Shown: one piece after another, positions 23,726 through 30,910 of the stretch
Layout of the letters: each line of letters opens with the position of its first letter
How positions within the stretch are numbered: the stretch's first letter is position 1
The notes under the pieces: model-generated
The model's input: the letters and a program-made list of their open reading frames with translations, nothing else
Told to the model about the DNA's origin: nothing
Databases searched by the model: none
Assembly: GCF_020616335.1 (NCBI RefSeq)
Contig: NZ_CP085051.1
Location: forward strand, 2,046,001 to 2,110,000
Direction: 5' to 3'
Source of the DNA: Corynebacterium uberis
GTDB lineage: Bacteria > Actinomycetota > Actinomycetes > Mycobacteriales > Mycobacteriaceae
DNA length: 64,000 bases
Position numbers and translations under genes: made by a program

Positions 23726-24571
23726 TCAGGGCAACGCCCCAATCCGCCGCGCCGCGTTGACCGCCTCATAGCGGGTATGGGCACCCAGCTTGCGCATGAC
23801 CGAGCGCAGGTAGCTCTTGACCGTCTCCGCGCCGATGCCCATCTCCTCCGCCGCTTCCAGGTTGGTGTGCCCCAAGGCCACGCACGAGAGCACATCCAGC
23901 TCACGGGTGGACAGCTTGGTGGACTGTTTGACGTGGACGGGCGTGACCATCTGGTCGCACAGGGCCTCCAGGTCCCGGCGCACCTCCTCGTCTTCGACCC
24001 GGTTGGTCAGCATCCGCAGTTTCGAATGGGTGGACCGCACCTGCTCCCACTCCGCGCCCGACAGCGCCCTGCCCGGCTTGAGCACCGCGGGGGCCGGGGC
24101 GCCCGCAGCGAGCCGCAGTGCGGCGTTGACGGCCAGGTCCTGCTCCAGGGTTCGGGCGGTCATGGTGACCTCCTCGATGACCTTGTCGCCCAGGCGCACC
24201 GGCGAGTGGACGCCCACGTAGAGCACGCCGCGGATGTCCCTGCGCACGATCACCGGCACGGCGACCAGGGAGTAGAGACCTTCGTCCTGGATGTAGCTGT
24301 CATTTTCGTGGGAGATCACGGACGCGCGGGTGTAGTCGCTAACTCCCACGGGGCGGCGGGTGGTGACCACGCGGCCCCCCACGCCTACCCCCGGCTCGAT
24401 GATCAAGTTGTGCAGGGCGGGGGTACGTAGCCCCACCCATTGGGTGATCTGGAGCCGATTCCCGGGCAACATGGCTGCGAAGAGCGTCACCGGGATGCCG
24501 GTGGCGGTTTTTAGTGAAGTCAGTGCTTGGTGCACTACCTCTTCGTCGTCCTTGATGCGCTGGGGTTCCAC
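23726..24571 (-). CDS. ramA: LuxR-type regulator of acetate and carbon metabolism, RamA
   Basis: 281 residues. An N-terminal GAF-like domain (about 15-150, [21 protein letters not shown]) is followed by a C-terminal LuxR helix-turn-helix (about 215-281, [33 protein letters not shown]). The sequence matches C. glutamicum RamA almost throughout as I remember it. There it activates acetate, propionate and TCA genes, dctA and resuscitation factors. GTG 24571 is preceded by GAGGAGGG. A perfect TATAAT -10 lies at 24694-24699. A GlxR-like site at 24905-24920 fits known cAMP-linked control. Confidence 0.93.
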   Translation of the reverse strand: MEPQRIKDDEEVVHQALTSLKTATGIPVTLFAAMLPGNRLQITQWVGLRTPALHNLIIEPGVGVGGRVVTTRRPVGVSDYTRASVISHENDSYIQDEGLYSLVAVPVIVRRDIRGVLYVGVHSPVRLGDKVIEEVTMTARTLEQDLAVNAALRLAAGAPAPAVLKPGRALSGAEWEQVRSTHSKLRMLTNRVEDEEVRRDLEALCDQMVTPVHVKQSTKLSTRELDVLSCVALGHTNLEAAEEMGIGAETVKSYLRSVMRKLGAHTRYEAVNAARRIGALP

Positions 24572-24693
24572 ATCGCCCTCCTCGCGTGCATCGTCGGGAT
24601 GCACAGTAATTGTCCTGTTAACCTGGGGTGATAGGCAAGCGGGGGTGATCGAATCACTCCCCGCACTCATTTTTGCCCGAAATAACGGTCGAA

Positions 24694-24699
24694 ATTATA
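24694..24699 (-). promoter_or_regulatory. ramA -10 hexamer
   Basis: A consensus TATAAT on the minus strand with an upstream GT (GGTTATAAT). It predicts a start near 24687 and an untranslated leader of about 115 nt. The -35 region (TCCTCT) is weak, as is common in corynebacteria. Confidence 0.6.
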
Positions 24700-24904
24700 A
24701 CCCCTGGACCGGGGGTAGAGGAAAGTTTCCCCAGCGCCCCCGGCCTGGGAAAGCAGTCCGAGCCCGCCTGCACACACGTAGAAAACGGGGGTAGGAGCCG
24801 CGAACCCTTCGCGTGAGCGCGCCCGAGTATGCCCGGATCCGCTGCTCACACTACCCCCGGATTGATTAAGTGTGGAAACCTTTCAATACACATTGATGAC
24901 TTTG

Positions 24905-24920
24905 AGTGATTCCCGTCACA
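24905..24920. promoter_or_regulatory. GlxR (CRP-type) binding site
   Basis: AGTGA-N6-TCACA matches the GlxR consensus TGTGA-N6-TCACA except for one base. It lies about 335 nt upstream of ramA and 190 nt upstream of cysK; ramA is a known GlxR target in C. glutamicum. Confidence 0.65.
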
Positions 24921-24959
24921 CCTACCCCCGGTGGTAATAGACCGCTCAGTTCGCTGTTT

Positions 24960-24975
24960 CAGACTGGACTGTCTA
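24960..24975. promoter_or_regulatory. McbR box upstream of cysK
   Basis: CAGAC-TGGACT-GTCTA matches the McbR motif TAGAC-N6-GTCTA at 9 of 10 arm bases. TATCAT 12 nt downstream (24987-24992) is a plausible cysK -10. McbR represses sulfur and methionine genes, including cysK, in C. glutamicum. Confidence 0.75.
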
Positions 24976-25109
24976 GTCGGAGCGTGTATCATGGCCCCCA
25001 CACGGCGCAGCGCCCGGCACAACACCTGCCCCGCGGAACCGTTAGCTGCGAGAGTGCCCACTCCGGAAGCGGCACTAGTACCAAAACACAGAAAGGTTGT
25101 CTGTCTCCC

Positions 25110-26045
25110 ATGGCAAAGATTTACCAAGACATCACCGAGACCATCGGCCGCACCCCGCTCGTCCGACTCAACCGGCTCACCGCCGACCTCGACGCGGAGA
25201 TCCTGGTCAAGGTCGAGTCCTTTAACCCGGCCAACAGCGTTAAGGACCGCATCGGCAAGGCCATCATCGAGGCCGCCGAGGCCGCGGGCGAACTCAAGCC
25301 CGGCGGCACCATCGTCGAGGCGACCTCCGGCAACACCGGCATCGCCCTGGCCATGGTCGGCGCCGCCAAGGGCTACCACGTGGTCCTGACCATGCCGGAG
25401 ACCATGTCCACCGAGCGCCGGGTCATGCTGCGCGCCTACGGCGCCGAGATCGTGCTCACCCCCGGGGCCGCCGGCATGCAGGGCGCGGTGGACAAGGCCG
25501 ATGAAATCGTCGCCGAGCGCGAGGGCGCCATCCTGGCCAAGCAGTTCTCCAACCCCGCCAACCCGCGCATCCACCGCGAGACCACCGCCGAGGAGATCTG
25601 GGAGGACACCGACGGCAACGTGGACATCTTCGTCGCCGGCTTCGGCACCGGCGGCACCGTCTCCGGCGTCGGCGAGGTACTCAAGGAGCGCAAGCCCGAC
25701 GTCCAGGTCTACGCCGTCGAGCCCTCCGCCTCCCCGCTGCTGACCGCAGGCAAGGCCGGCCCCCACAAGATCCAGGGCATCGGCGCCAACTTCATCCCCG
25801 AGGTCCTTGACCGCAAGATCCTCGACGACGTGCTCACCGTGGACAACGACGCCGCCGTCGAATGGGCCCGCAAGCTCGGCGAGGCCGAGGGCATCCTCGG
25901 CGGCATCTCCTCCGGCGCCAACATCAAGGCCGCCCTGGACCTGGCCGCCAAGCCGGAAAACAAGGGCAAGACCATCGTCACCGTGGTCACCGACTTCGGC
26001 GAGCGCTACGTCTCCACCGTCCTCTACGAAGACATCCGCGACTAA
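25110..26045 (+). CDS. cysK: Cysteine synthase (O-acetylserine sulfhydrylase)
   Basis: 311 residues. A PLP enzyme that makes cysteine from O-acetylserine and sulfide. The PLP lysine is in [11 protein letters not shown] (about residue 43), the substrate loop is TSGNTGIAL, the phosphate loop [10 protein letters not shown], and the C-terminal [10 protein letters not shown] is present. ATG 25110 gives the standard N-terminus [18 protein letters not shown], with GAAAGG about 13 nt upstream; longer openings lack homology. cysE follows after a hairpin, so the two steps of cysteine synthesis are adjacent. Confidence 0.96.
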   Translation: MAKIYQDITETIGRTPLVRLNRLTADLDAEILVKVESFNPANSVKDRIGKAIIEAAEAAGELKPGGTIVEATSGNTGIALAMVGAAKGYHVVLTMPETMSTERRVMLRAYGAEIVLTPGAAGMQGAVDKADEIVAEREGAILAKQFSNPANPRIHRETTAEEIWEDTDGNVDIFVAGFGTGGTVSGVGEVLKERKPDVQVYAVEPSASPLLTAGKAGPHKIQGIGANFIPEVLDRKILDDVLTVDNDAAVEWARKLGEAEGILGGISSGANIKAALDLAAKPENKGKTIVTVVTDFGERYVSTVLYEDIRD

Positions 26046-26057
26046 CCCACCGCCCCC

Positions 26058-26100
26058 AAGGCCCCGCGTTGCGACGCCCCCAGCGTCACCGCGGGGCCTT
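26058..26100. terminator. Hairpin between cysK and cysE
   Basis: AAGGCCCCGCG and CGCGGGGCCTT form a perfect 11-bp stem with a 21-nt loop. The T-run is only TT, so it may be a partial terminator. Confidence 0.65.
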
Positions 26101-26145
26101 AAAACTACTCTCCCCCACCCCCCGTGACTGATAGGATGAATGCCC

Positions 26146-26733
26146 ATGCGCACAGTGTCCACAGTGGTGTCCATGATCGCCATGATTCGGGAGGACCTGG
26201 CCAACGCCAAGGAACATGACCCCGCAGCGCGTGGCAACGTTGAAAACGCGCTCGTCTACTCCGGGCTTCACGCCATCTGGTCACACCGCATCGCCCACCG
26301 CCTGTGGATCCGCGGGGCCAAGGGGCCAGCACGCATCCTCGCCCAATTCACCCGCTTTCTCACCGGCATTGAGATCCACCCCGGGGCGACCATCGGGCGG
26401 CGCTTCTTCATCGACCACGGCATGGGCGTGGTCATCGGGGAGACCACAGAAATCGGCGACGGCGTCATGCTCTACCACGGCGTCACCCTCGGCGGGCAGG
26501 TGCTCACCCAGACCAAGCGCCACCCCACCCTGTGCGACAACGTCACCGTAGGCACCGGGGCGAAGGTCCTTGGACCCATCACCATCGGCGAAGGCTCCGC
26601 CATCGGCGCCAACGCCGTGGTGACCAAGGACGTGCCCGCACAGCACATCGCCGTGGGCATCCCCGCCACCTACCGGCCGCGCGGCTCCCACGAGCGCGTC
26701 AAACTGGTCGACCCTGACTTTTACGTCATCTAG
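26146..26733 (+). CDS. cysE: Serine O-acetyltransferase
   Basis: Acetylates serine with acetyl-CoA, giving the CysK substrate. The left-handed beta-helix hexapeptide repeats run from about residue 60 ([19 protein letters not shown]) through [21 protein letters not shown] and [12 protein letters not shown]; the catalytic His is in [10 protein letters not shown]. This is the short form with a truncated N-terminal helical domain, usual for actinobacteria. The start is uncertain: TAGGAT at 26132-26137 lies 8 nt before ATG 26146, favouring a leaderless start there; ATG 26140, GTG 26164 and ATG 26173 are alternatives. The homologue I recall starts close to 26164. Confidence 0.93.
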   Translation: MRTVSTVVSMIAMIREDLANAKEHDPAARGNVENALVYSGLHAIWSHRIAHRLWIRGAKGPARILAQFTRFLTGIEIHPGATIGRRFFIDHGMGVVIGETTEIGDGVMLYHGVTLGGQVLTQTKRHPTLCDNVTVGTGAKVLGPITIGEGSAIGANAVVTKDVPAQHIAVGIPATYRPRGSHERVKLVDPDFYVI

Positions 26734-26755
26734 CCGCCCCGTACCACCTGCCCGC

Positions 26756-27037
26756 TTAGGCCAGCAGTGCGGAGAACTCTGGGTGCTTGTCCACGAAACC
26801 CGCCACGGCTGGGCAGGTGGGGCGCACGCGCCAACCCTCCTCGCGCGCGTACTCCAGGGCCCCACTGATCAGCGGGCCGGATAACCCCTTGCCGCGAAAT
26901 TCCTCGGCGACCACCGTGTGGCGGAAATCCGCCACCCCAGAGTGGTCCAGAACATAGTCCAGGTGGCCCGCCGCAGTGCCATTGACCTGAAGGACAAAAC
27001 GCTGCAGCTCAGGCTCGTGCGTCACAGAAGTCTTCAT
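26756..27037 (-). CDS. GNAT-family N-acetyltransferase, small YjdJ-like
   Basis: 93 residues, a minimal GNAT fold of the COG2388 type. The acetyl-CoA loop EEFRGKGLSGPLI (about residue 43) and a C-terminal CPAVAGFVDKHPEF are visible. The substrate is unknown. ATG 27037. The gene converges with cysE. In C. glutamicum a similar small acetyltransferase (cg2835) follows cysE. Confidence 0.85.
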   Translation of the reverse strand: MKTSVTHEPELQRFVLQVNGTAAGHLDYVLDHSGVADFRHTVVAEEFRGKGLSGPLISGALEYAREEGWRVRPTCPAVAGFVDKHPEFSALLA

Positions 27038-27055
27038 GTGCGCCCACCGTACGCG

Positions 27056-27100
27056 AAAAACCGGCCCGGGTGATGGTACTCATCACATCCGGGCCGGTTT
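27056..27100 (-). terminator. Terminator downstream of tRNA-Phe
   Basis: AAACCGGCCCGG and CCGGGCCGGTTT flank a 19-nt loop that itself contains GATGTGATG-like repeats; on the minus strand TTTTT follows. Confidence 0.85.
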
Positions 27101-27110
27101 GTGTCGGTTG

Positions 27111-27183
27111 TGGCCAGAGCCAGGATCGAACTGGCGACCTTCCACTTTTCAGGCGGACGCTCTACCGACTGAGCTATCTGGCC
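27111..27183 (-). tRNA. tRNA-Phe (anticodon GAA)
   Basis: 73 nt. Acceptor GGCCAGA / TCTGGCC, discriminator A, anticodon arm TCCGC-CTGAAAA-GTGGA, T arm CCAGTTCGATCCTGG. Confidence 0.96.
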
Positions 27184-27215
27184 GAGAATGTCACGCAACA
27201 ATGAGGACATTCTTG

Positions 27216-27289
27216 CGACCCTGACGGGACTTGAACCCGCGACCTCCGCCGTGACAGGGCGGCGCGCTAACCAACTGCGCCACAGGGCC
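27216..27289 (-). tRNA. tRNA-Asp (anticodon GTC), copy 1
   Basis: 74 nt. Acceptor GGCCCTG / CAGGGTC, discriminator G, anticodon arm CCGCC-CTGTCAC-GGCGG, T arm CGGGTTCAAGTCCCG. Identical to copy 2 at 27429-27502. Confidence 0.96.
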
Positions 27290-27385
27290 TAACGTGATGC
27301 AAGGAGACCCGCTGGGGTGCCCTGTGCACGAGAAGATACTCTACACAGAAGCTTCCAAAGCTTTCAAATCCGCAGCTTAAGCATG

Positions 27386-27420
27386 AAAAAAGCGCCGGAT
27401 CGCTCTCACGATCCGGCGCT
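27386..27420 (-). terminator. Terminator between the two tRNA-Asp copies
   Basis: AGCGCCGGATCG / CGATCCGGCGCT perfect 12-bp stem with a 6-nt loop; on the minus strand it is followed by TTTTT. It separates the Glu-Asp unit from the Asp-Phe unit. Confidence 0.93.
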
Positions 27421-27428
27421 GTGTGTGG

Positions 27429-27502
27429 CGACCCTGACGGGACTTGAACCCGCGACCTCCGCCGTGACAGGGCGGCGCGCTAACCAACTGCGCCACAGGG
27501 CC
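27429..27502 (-). tRNA. tRNA-Asp (anticodon GTC), copy 2
   Basis: 74 nt, base-for-base the same as the copy at 27216-27289. Followed on the minus strand by a strong terminator. Confidence 0.96.
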
Positions 27503-27539
27503 TTGCCATCAAGATGTGCCCCTTGCGGGCCACATCTAG

Positions 27540-27612
<73 letters not shown>

Positions 27613-27681
27613 AATCATGATGTCCGCGCCATCGGCGCGGCCCCCTGCAATATACGTGACGGTGCCCACGACACCAAAATT

Positions 27682-27701
27682 GGACCCACTAGGATGGGCC
27701 C
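27682..27701. promoter_or_regulatory. csoR promoter with GC-rich inverted repeat
   Basis: TAGGAT (27690-27695) lies 6 nt before the csoR ATG, so the mRNA is probably leaderless. GGACCC-N8-GGGCCC flanks the hexamer; GC-tract inverted repeats of this style are typical CsoR operators, so autoregulation is plausible. Confidence 0.5.
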
Positions 27702-28019
27702 ATGAGCTCGCCCAAGGACCCCTGCTGCCCGGAGACCACCCCCGGATACTCCCCCGCAGCCAGCAGCTACATCACCCGGCTCAAGCGCATCGAGGGTCAG
27801 GTCCGCGGCCTCCAGCGCATGATCGAAGCGGACGAATACTGCATCGACGTGGTCACCCAAATCAGCGCCGCCGCCGGGGCGTTGAACTCCGTGGCCGTCG
27901 CGCTCATGGAGGACCACCTGCACCATTGTGTCGCGCAGGCCGTGCGCGCCGGCTCCGACCAAGGCGACGAAAAGATCGCGGAAGCCATGCGGGCGATCTC
28001 GCGGATGGTCAAGGGCTAG
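27702..28019 (+). CDS. csoR: CsoR-family copper-sensing repressor
   Basis: 105 residues, all helical. The core SSYITRLKRIEGQVRGLQRMIE is the DNA-binding N-terminal helix of the family. The Cu(I) ligands are complete and correctly spaced: Cys in EYCIDVV, His 25 residues later (DHLHHC) and Cys 4 after that, the C36/H61/C65 pattern of M. tuberculosis CsoR. Two extra N-terminal Cys (DPCCPE) are present. No copper ATPase or chaperone is adjacent, so targets lie elsewhere or it controls only itself. The TAG stop is shared by the CTAG overlap with the convergent exporter gene. Confidence 0.92.
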   Translation: MSSPKDPCCPETTPGYSPAASSYITRLKRIEGQVRGLQRMIEADEYCIDVVTQISAAAGALNSVAVALMEDHLHHCVAQAVRAGSDQGDEKIAEAMRAISRMVKG

Positions 28020-29314
28020 TCGTCGGCTGCGGGCTCGAGCTTCTTATCAAAGTTGATGTAGACGCCGAAGGCCCAGTCCTTATCGGTGAGCATTCGGGCG
28101 GCCACCAGGCCTGCGCCGATGGCAATCACCGTCATCATCGCCGTCGCCGCGTGGGAGACGGCATCATCCATCAGCCCCTCGTTGAGGGCGTGAATGGCCC
28201 GAAACATGGCAGGCCCCGGGATCATGATCACCGCGGCTGGCACCGTGGACGTCACCCGCGGAATATGTGCGGTGGTTACCGCTACCGCCCCCAAGCCACC
28301 GATGATCAGCCCGCCGATGAAGGCCGCCATATAGGGGCTTAAACCCGCCTCCACGAGTGCCAGCCGCGCCACGTTCGCCGTGGTGCCCACCAGGGAGGCA
28401 ACGAGCACCATCCTGCGCGAGGAGTTAAACAGGAACGCAAAGCCGGCGATCCCGGCAAAACTGGCCACCGCTGCCAGCGGGTACCACTGCCACCACGCCA
28501 TGGGATCAGCAACAACCGGTGCCGGATTCATCCCCGTCACCCAACTGATCATCCCCACCGAGAAGGTCGCGGTGATGATGATCGTCAGCGCGTAGGTCAG
28601 CCGTGAGATACCGGCATCCATGTCAAAGCGCGATAGGTCAATCATCGCCGAAAATAGCGGGAAACCCGGCACGAGGAACAGCACCGCCGCCACGAATCCG
28701 ACGTTGAGCCGCTCCGGATCCACCACCCCCGTCAGCCCCAGCACCTGGATGATCAGGTAGTACACCAGGCAGGCGACCACCCCGCCGGCGGCAACCCCGC
28801 CGAGCTGGCGGACCTTGTGCTTGCCCATCCACCCGCGCACCGACTGCCCCGCGCACGCGGACAGCGCAACAAGGACCACCTCGGGCGTCGCAAAGCGATT
28901 AAGCACCGCAAAACTCGCGCACGCCACCCCCGCAGCCACCGCGCGAAACCAGTGCGGCCATCGCTTGACGACGCCCCGGTCAATCTCATCGAGGTACCCA
29001 TTCAGCTCATCAACAGTAATGCGCCGCTGCAGGCCATGGGTGAGGTTTTCCAGGGCCTCAATGCGCGAGGCATCCACGTCCGGACTGTCCTGGTTAGCCA
29101 CAATCGTGCGAAATTGTTCGCCGCGATGAAAAGTACACGTAATCGTGGTCACGGAAATGACCGCATCCATATTGTCAAAACCCAGCGCCCGCGCCGCGCG
29201 CTTCATTCCCCGAATCACCCGATAACCGCCCGCGCCCGCACCCATGAGCAGCATGCCCAGCCGCAATACCGCATCAGCTTCCAGGCCCATCTTGAACTGA
29301 GTATCTTGCGCCAC
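28016..29314 (-). CDS. Threonine/serine exporter ThrE family protein
   Basis: 432 residues. An N-terminal soluble ThrE domain (LRLGMLLMGAGAGGYRVIRGMKRAARALG, then ITCTFHRGEQ) is followed by ten or so membrane helices in two modules (ThrE and ThrE_2). Members export threonine and serine; C. glutamicum ThrE itself is somewhat longer (about 489), so this may be the true exporter or a paralogue. The start is GTG at 29314, with AAGGAG upstream. It ends in a 4-bp CTAG overlap with csoR. Confidence 0.85.
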   Translation of the reverse strand: MAQDTQFKMGLEADAVLRLGMLLMGAGAGGYRVIRGMKRAARALGFDNMDAVISVTTITCTFHRGEQFRTIVANQDSPDVDASRIEALENLTHGLQRRITVDELNGYLDEIDRGVVKRWPHWFRAVAAGVACASFAVLNRFATPEVVLVALSACAGQSVRGWMGKHKVRQLGGVAAGGVVACLVYYLIIQVLGLTGVVDPERLNVGFVAAVLFLVPGFPLFSAMIDLSRFDMDAGISRLTYALTIIITATFSVGMISWVTGMNPAPVVADPMAWWQWYPLAAVASFAGIAGFAFLFNSSRRMVLVASLVGTTANVARLALVEAGLSPYMAAFIGGLIIGGLGAVAVTTAHIPRVTSTVPAAVIMIPGPAMFRAIHALNEGLMDDAVSHAATAMMTVIAIGAGLVAARMLTDKDWAFGVYINFDKKLEPAADD

Positions 29315-29423
29315 GTGCCCGCACTCCTTTTGTCATCGGGTCGGCTACCTCGACGAGTCCTAAGGTAGTCGCAGCGGAGCATGAAGGCTGGCATCACCCT
29401 GGCCACCTGCACATATGCCGGCC

Positions 29424-30068
29424 TCACACGGTGATCAGCCCCTTGTCCAGCAGGAGCGAACGCACAGGAGCCTCCGCCCCAAAGATGTACGCGCGCGCCA
29501 GCGCATCATGAAACGCTTCCGCCAATTCGGGATCATTGTCCCGATGCGGAACCATCAACAGCTGCCCCGTGCCCGCATGAATCAGTATGTGATTGGCGGC
29601 CATAAGCGCCGTGCGCTTATTCCCATCACCAAACGGTTGCGCCGCACTTATTCGAATAAACGCCGTCAGCGCCGCATCAACGGCGGATGGCTGCGCACAC
29701 ATCTCGGGCACCAGCCCCTCCACATCATCGTCTGTCATCGCGGCTGGCTCGTGGCGCCCATACCGGGTGTTCACCCCAATTCCTTGCCCCGCTTGCCGCA
29801 ATGCGCCGGGAACAAGCGCTGCGCTTCGCGTCATGCTCGCATTAATGCCGCGGACTATCTCAGCCGAAAGCGGCAGCTCACTAGCTTTAAGAAGATACGC
29901 CGCCGCAGCACTAAGGTCCTGCAGCACAGCCAGGTCAGCGCGGCTGACCACGTCGGAGGCATCCCCGATGGTCAGGAACTTCACCGCGCCGGCACGCCCC
30001 GTACGCACACCTTCAAAGACCACTGCCGCGGAATACAGGACCGGGACGAGATCGAGCACCGAGACCAT
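29424..30068 (-). CDS. Fic/Doc-family protein with Gln in place of the catalytic His
   Basis: 214 residues. The Fic core motif HPFxxGN(G/K)R appears as AQPFGDGNKRTAL near residue 147: the anion-binding DGNKR part is intact but the catalytic His is Gln. Upstream VNTRYGRHEPAAMTDDDV matches the Fic flap/target-positioning region. Classical Fic enzymes AMPylate target proteins; without the His it may be inactive or use another chemistry. From memory, QPFxDGNKR variants also occur in other Gram-positive Fic proteins, so this may be a subfamily trait. GTG/ATG context: ATG 30068. No antitoxin gene is recognisable nearby; the adjacent 30160-30470 stretch looks decayed. Confidence 0.8.
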   Translation of the reverse strand: MVSVLDLVPVLYSAAVVFEGVRTGRAGAVKFLTIGDASDVVSRADLAVLQDLSAAAAYLLKASELPLSAEIVRGINASMTRSAALVPGALRQAGQGIGVNTRYGRHEPAAMTDDDVEGLVPEMCAQPSAVDAALTAFIRISAAQPFGDGNKRTALMAANHILIHAGTGQLLMVPHRDNDPELAEAFHDALARAYIFGAEAPVRSLLLDKGLITV

Positions 30069-30155
30069 GAATCTCCACCCACTTTCTTACAGTTCGCCCA
30101 CACCGGCGAGTTCTCCCCGGACACATAGACTGAAGAAACGAATCCAACAATTGTG

Positions 30156-30470
30156 TAAGTAAACGGCAATTATCCAAGAGCGCTGGGCCGACTATATCTC
30201 CGCGCACTCCAATTTGCTCCACGCCAAAGCGGAGGGAGACCGGATCATCATTGGAATGAATAATTCCTTATCTGAGCGCGACGTCAATGGACTACCGACT
30301 ATCACACAGTGGCGCGCATAGGCGATGCACCATTGTCCGTCCCGTGGCTACACCGTGAAGAAGCGATCTCCCGGGCACTGACCACCAATATCATCCATAT
30401 CAATTGTGTACGATGGATGCTTCACGGCAACCAGCACGCACTACCCCCACAGACATGACGTATCTCTCAC
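30156..30470 (+). pseudogene. Stretch with gene-like but broken reading frames
   Basis: The plus strand has an open run from 30158 to a TAG near 30320 that reads like protein (ERWADYISAHSNLL, then SERDVNGLPTITQWRA) but has no usable start codon after the preceding stop. A second frame from about 30285 to 30457 reads VARIGDAPLSVPWLHREEA, and then ends. No Shine-Dalgarno or complete gene is seen and base composition is lower in G+C than the neighbours. I do not recognise the source family. It may be the remains of one or two small genes, possibly once partner to the Fic gene. The rest of the 30069-30479 gap shows nothing else. Confidence 0.35.
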
Positions 30471-30479
30471 TTTCCTGGG

Positions 30480-30692
30480 ATGAAGAATTCCGAAGAGATC
30501 ATGATTAACGCCGTAGAAGACGGCACAGTGGTTTTTCCGCACTTCCAGGCGGCCTGGTATGGGCTGCCCCCAGGTGAGACACGCACCTTCACCGTTCCAG
30601 ACGAGGTGCGCGGGCATAGCCTCCACGCCGACTTCTGGGTGCACATCGACGATCGTCACGAGCAGCAGGACTGGCCCAGCCCGACCGAATAA
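30480..30692 (+). CDS. Small hypothetical protein
   Basis: 70 residues, unrecognised: acidic, with FPHFQAAWYGLPPGETRTF and HADFWVHIDDRHEQQDW. The start could be ATG 30480 or ATG 30501 (AAGAG upstream). A different frame just before it reads MTYLSLSWDEEFRRD and stops, so the 5' end may be damaged. It could be a real small gene, or a fragment belonging to the decayed stretch beside it. Confidence 0.35.
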   Translation: MKNSEEIMINAVEDGTVVFPHFQAAWYGLPPGETRTFTVPDEVRGHSLHADFWVHIDDRHEQQDWPSPTE

Positions 30693-30734
30693 GGCCGGGA
30701 ATGTGGCCGCAGGCAAGGGATGACTTGAACACAA

Positions 30735-30762
30735 GAAAACCCTCATTAACCTGGGGGTTTTA
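30735..30762 (-). terminator. Terminator downstream of tRNA-Lys
   Basis: Minus strand AAAACCCCC and GAGGGTTTT flank a loop; the stem ends in a T-run (TTTTC). Confidence 0.75.
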
Positions 30763-30763
30763 G

Positions 30764-30839
30764 TGGTGGGCCCCGTGGGGATCGAACCCACGACCTGCGG
30801 ATTAAAAGTCCGTAGCTCTACCAACTGAGCTAGAGGCCC
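30764..30839 (-). tRNA. tRNA-Lys (anticodon TTT), CCA encoded
   Basis: 76 nt including the encoded CCA. Acceptor GGGCCTC / GGGGCCC (one wobble), discriminator A, anticodon arm ACGGA-CTTTTAA-TCCGC, T arm GTGGGTTCGATCCCCAC. It is the only tRNA in this window with an encoded CCA. Confidence 0.96.
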
Positions 30840-30910
30840 AACAGCGCGCCGCGCCAGGCGGCACGCTCCCGGCTATTTTAGCCTGTGCCGGTGCCAGGTC
30901 AAGATTGGGG

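Larger units (their letters stand above)
24572..25109. other. Long regulatory intergenic region between ramA and cysK
   Basis: 538 nt without a credible gene. It contains the ramA -10, a GlxR-like site and an McbR-like box, listed separately. It also holds many short G or C runs flanked by A or T (for example CTACCCCCGG, ACGGGGGTAG, ACCTGGGGTG), the kind of stretch that RamA itself binds, so autoregulation is plausible. Confidence 0.65.

Noticed and set aside
24846..26237. Gly-rich 463-codon frame antisense to cysK
   Set aside because: Covers cysK completely and has no family features; ordinary GC-bias artefact.
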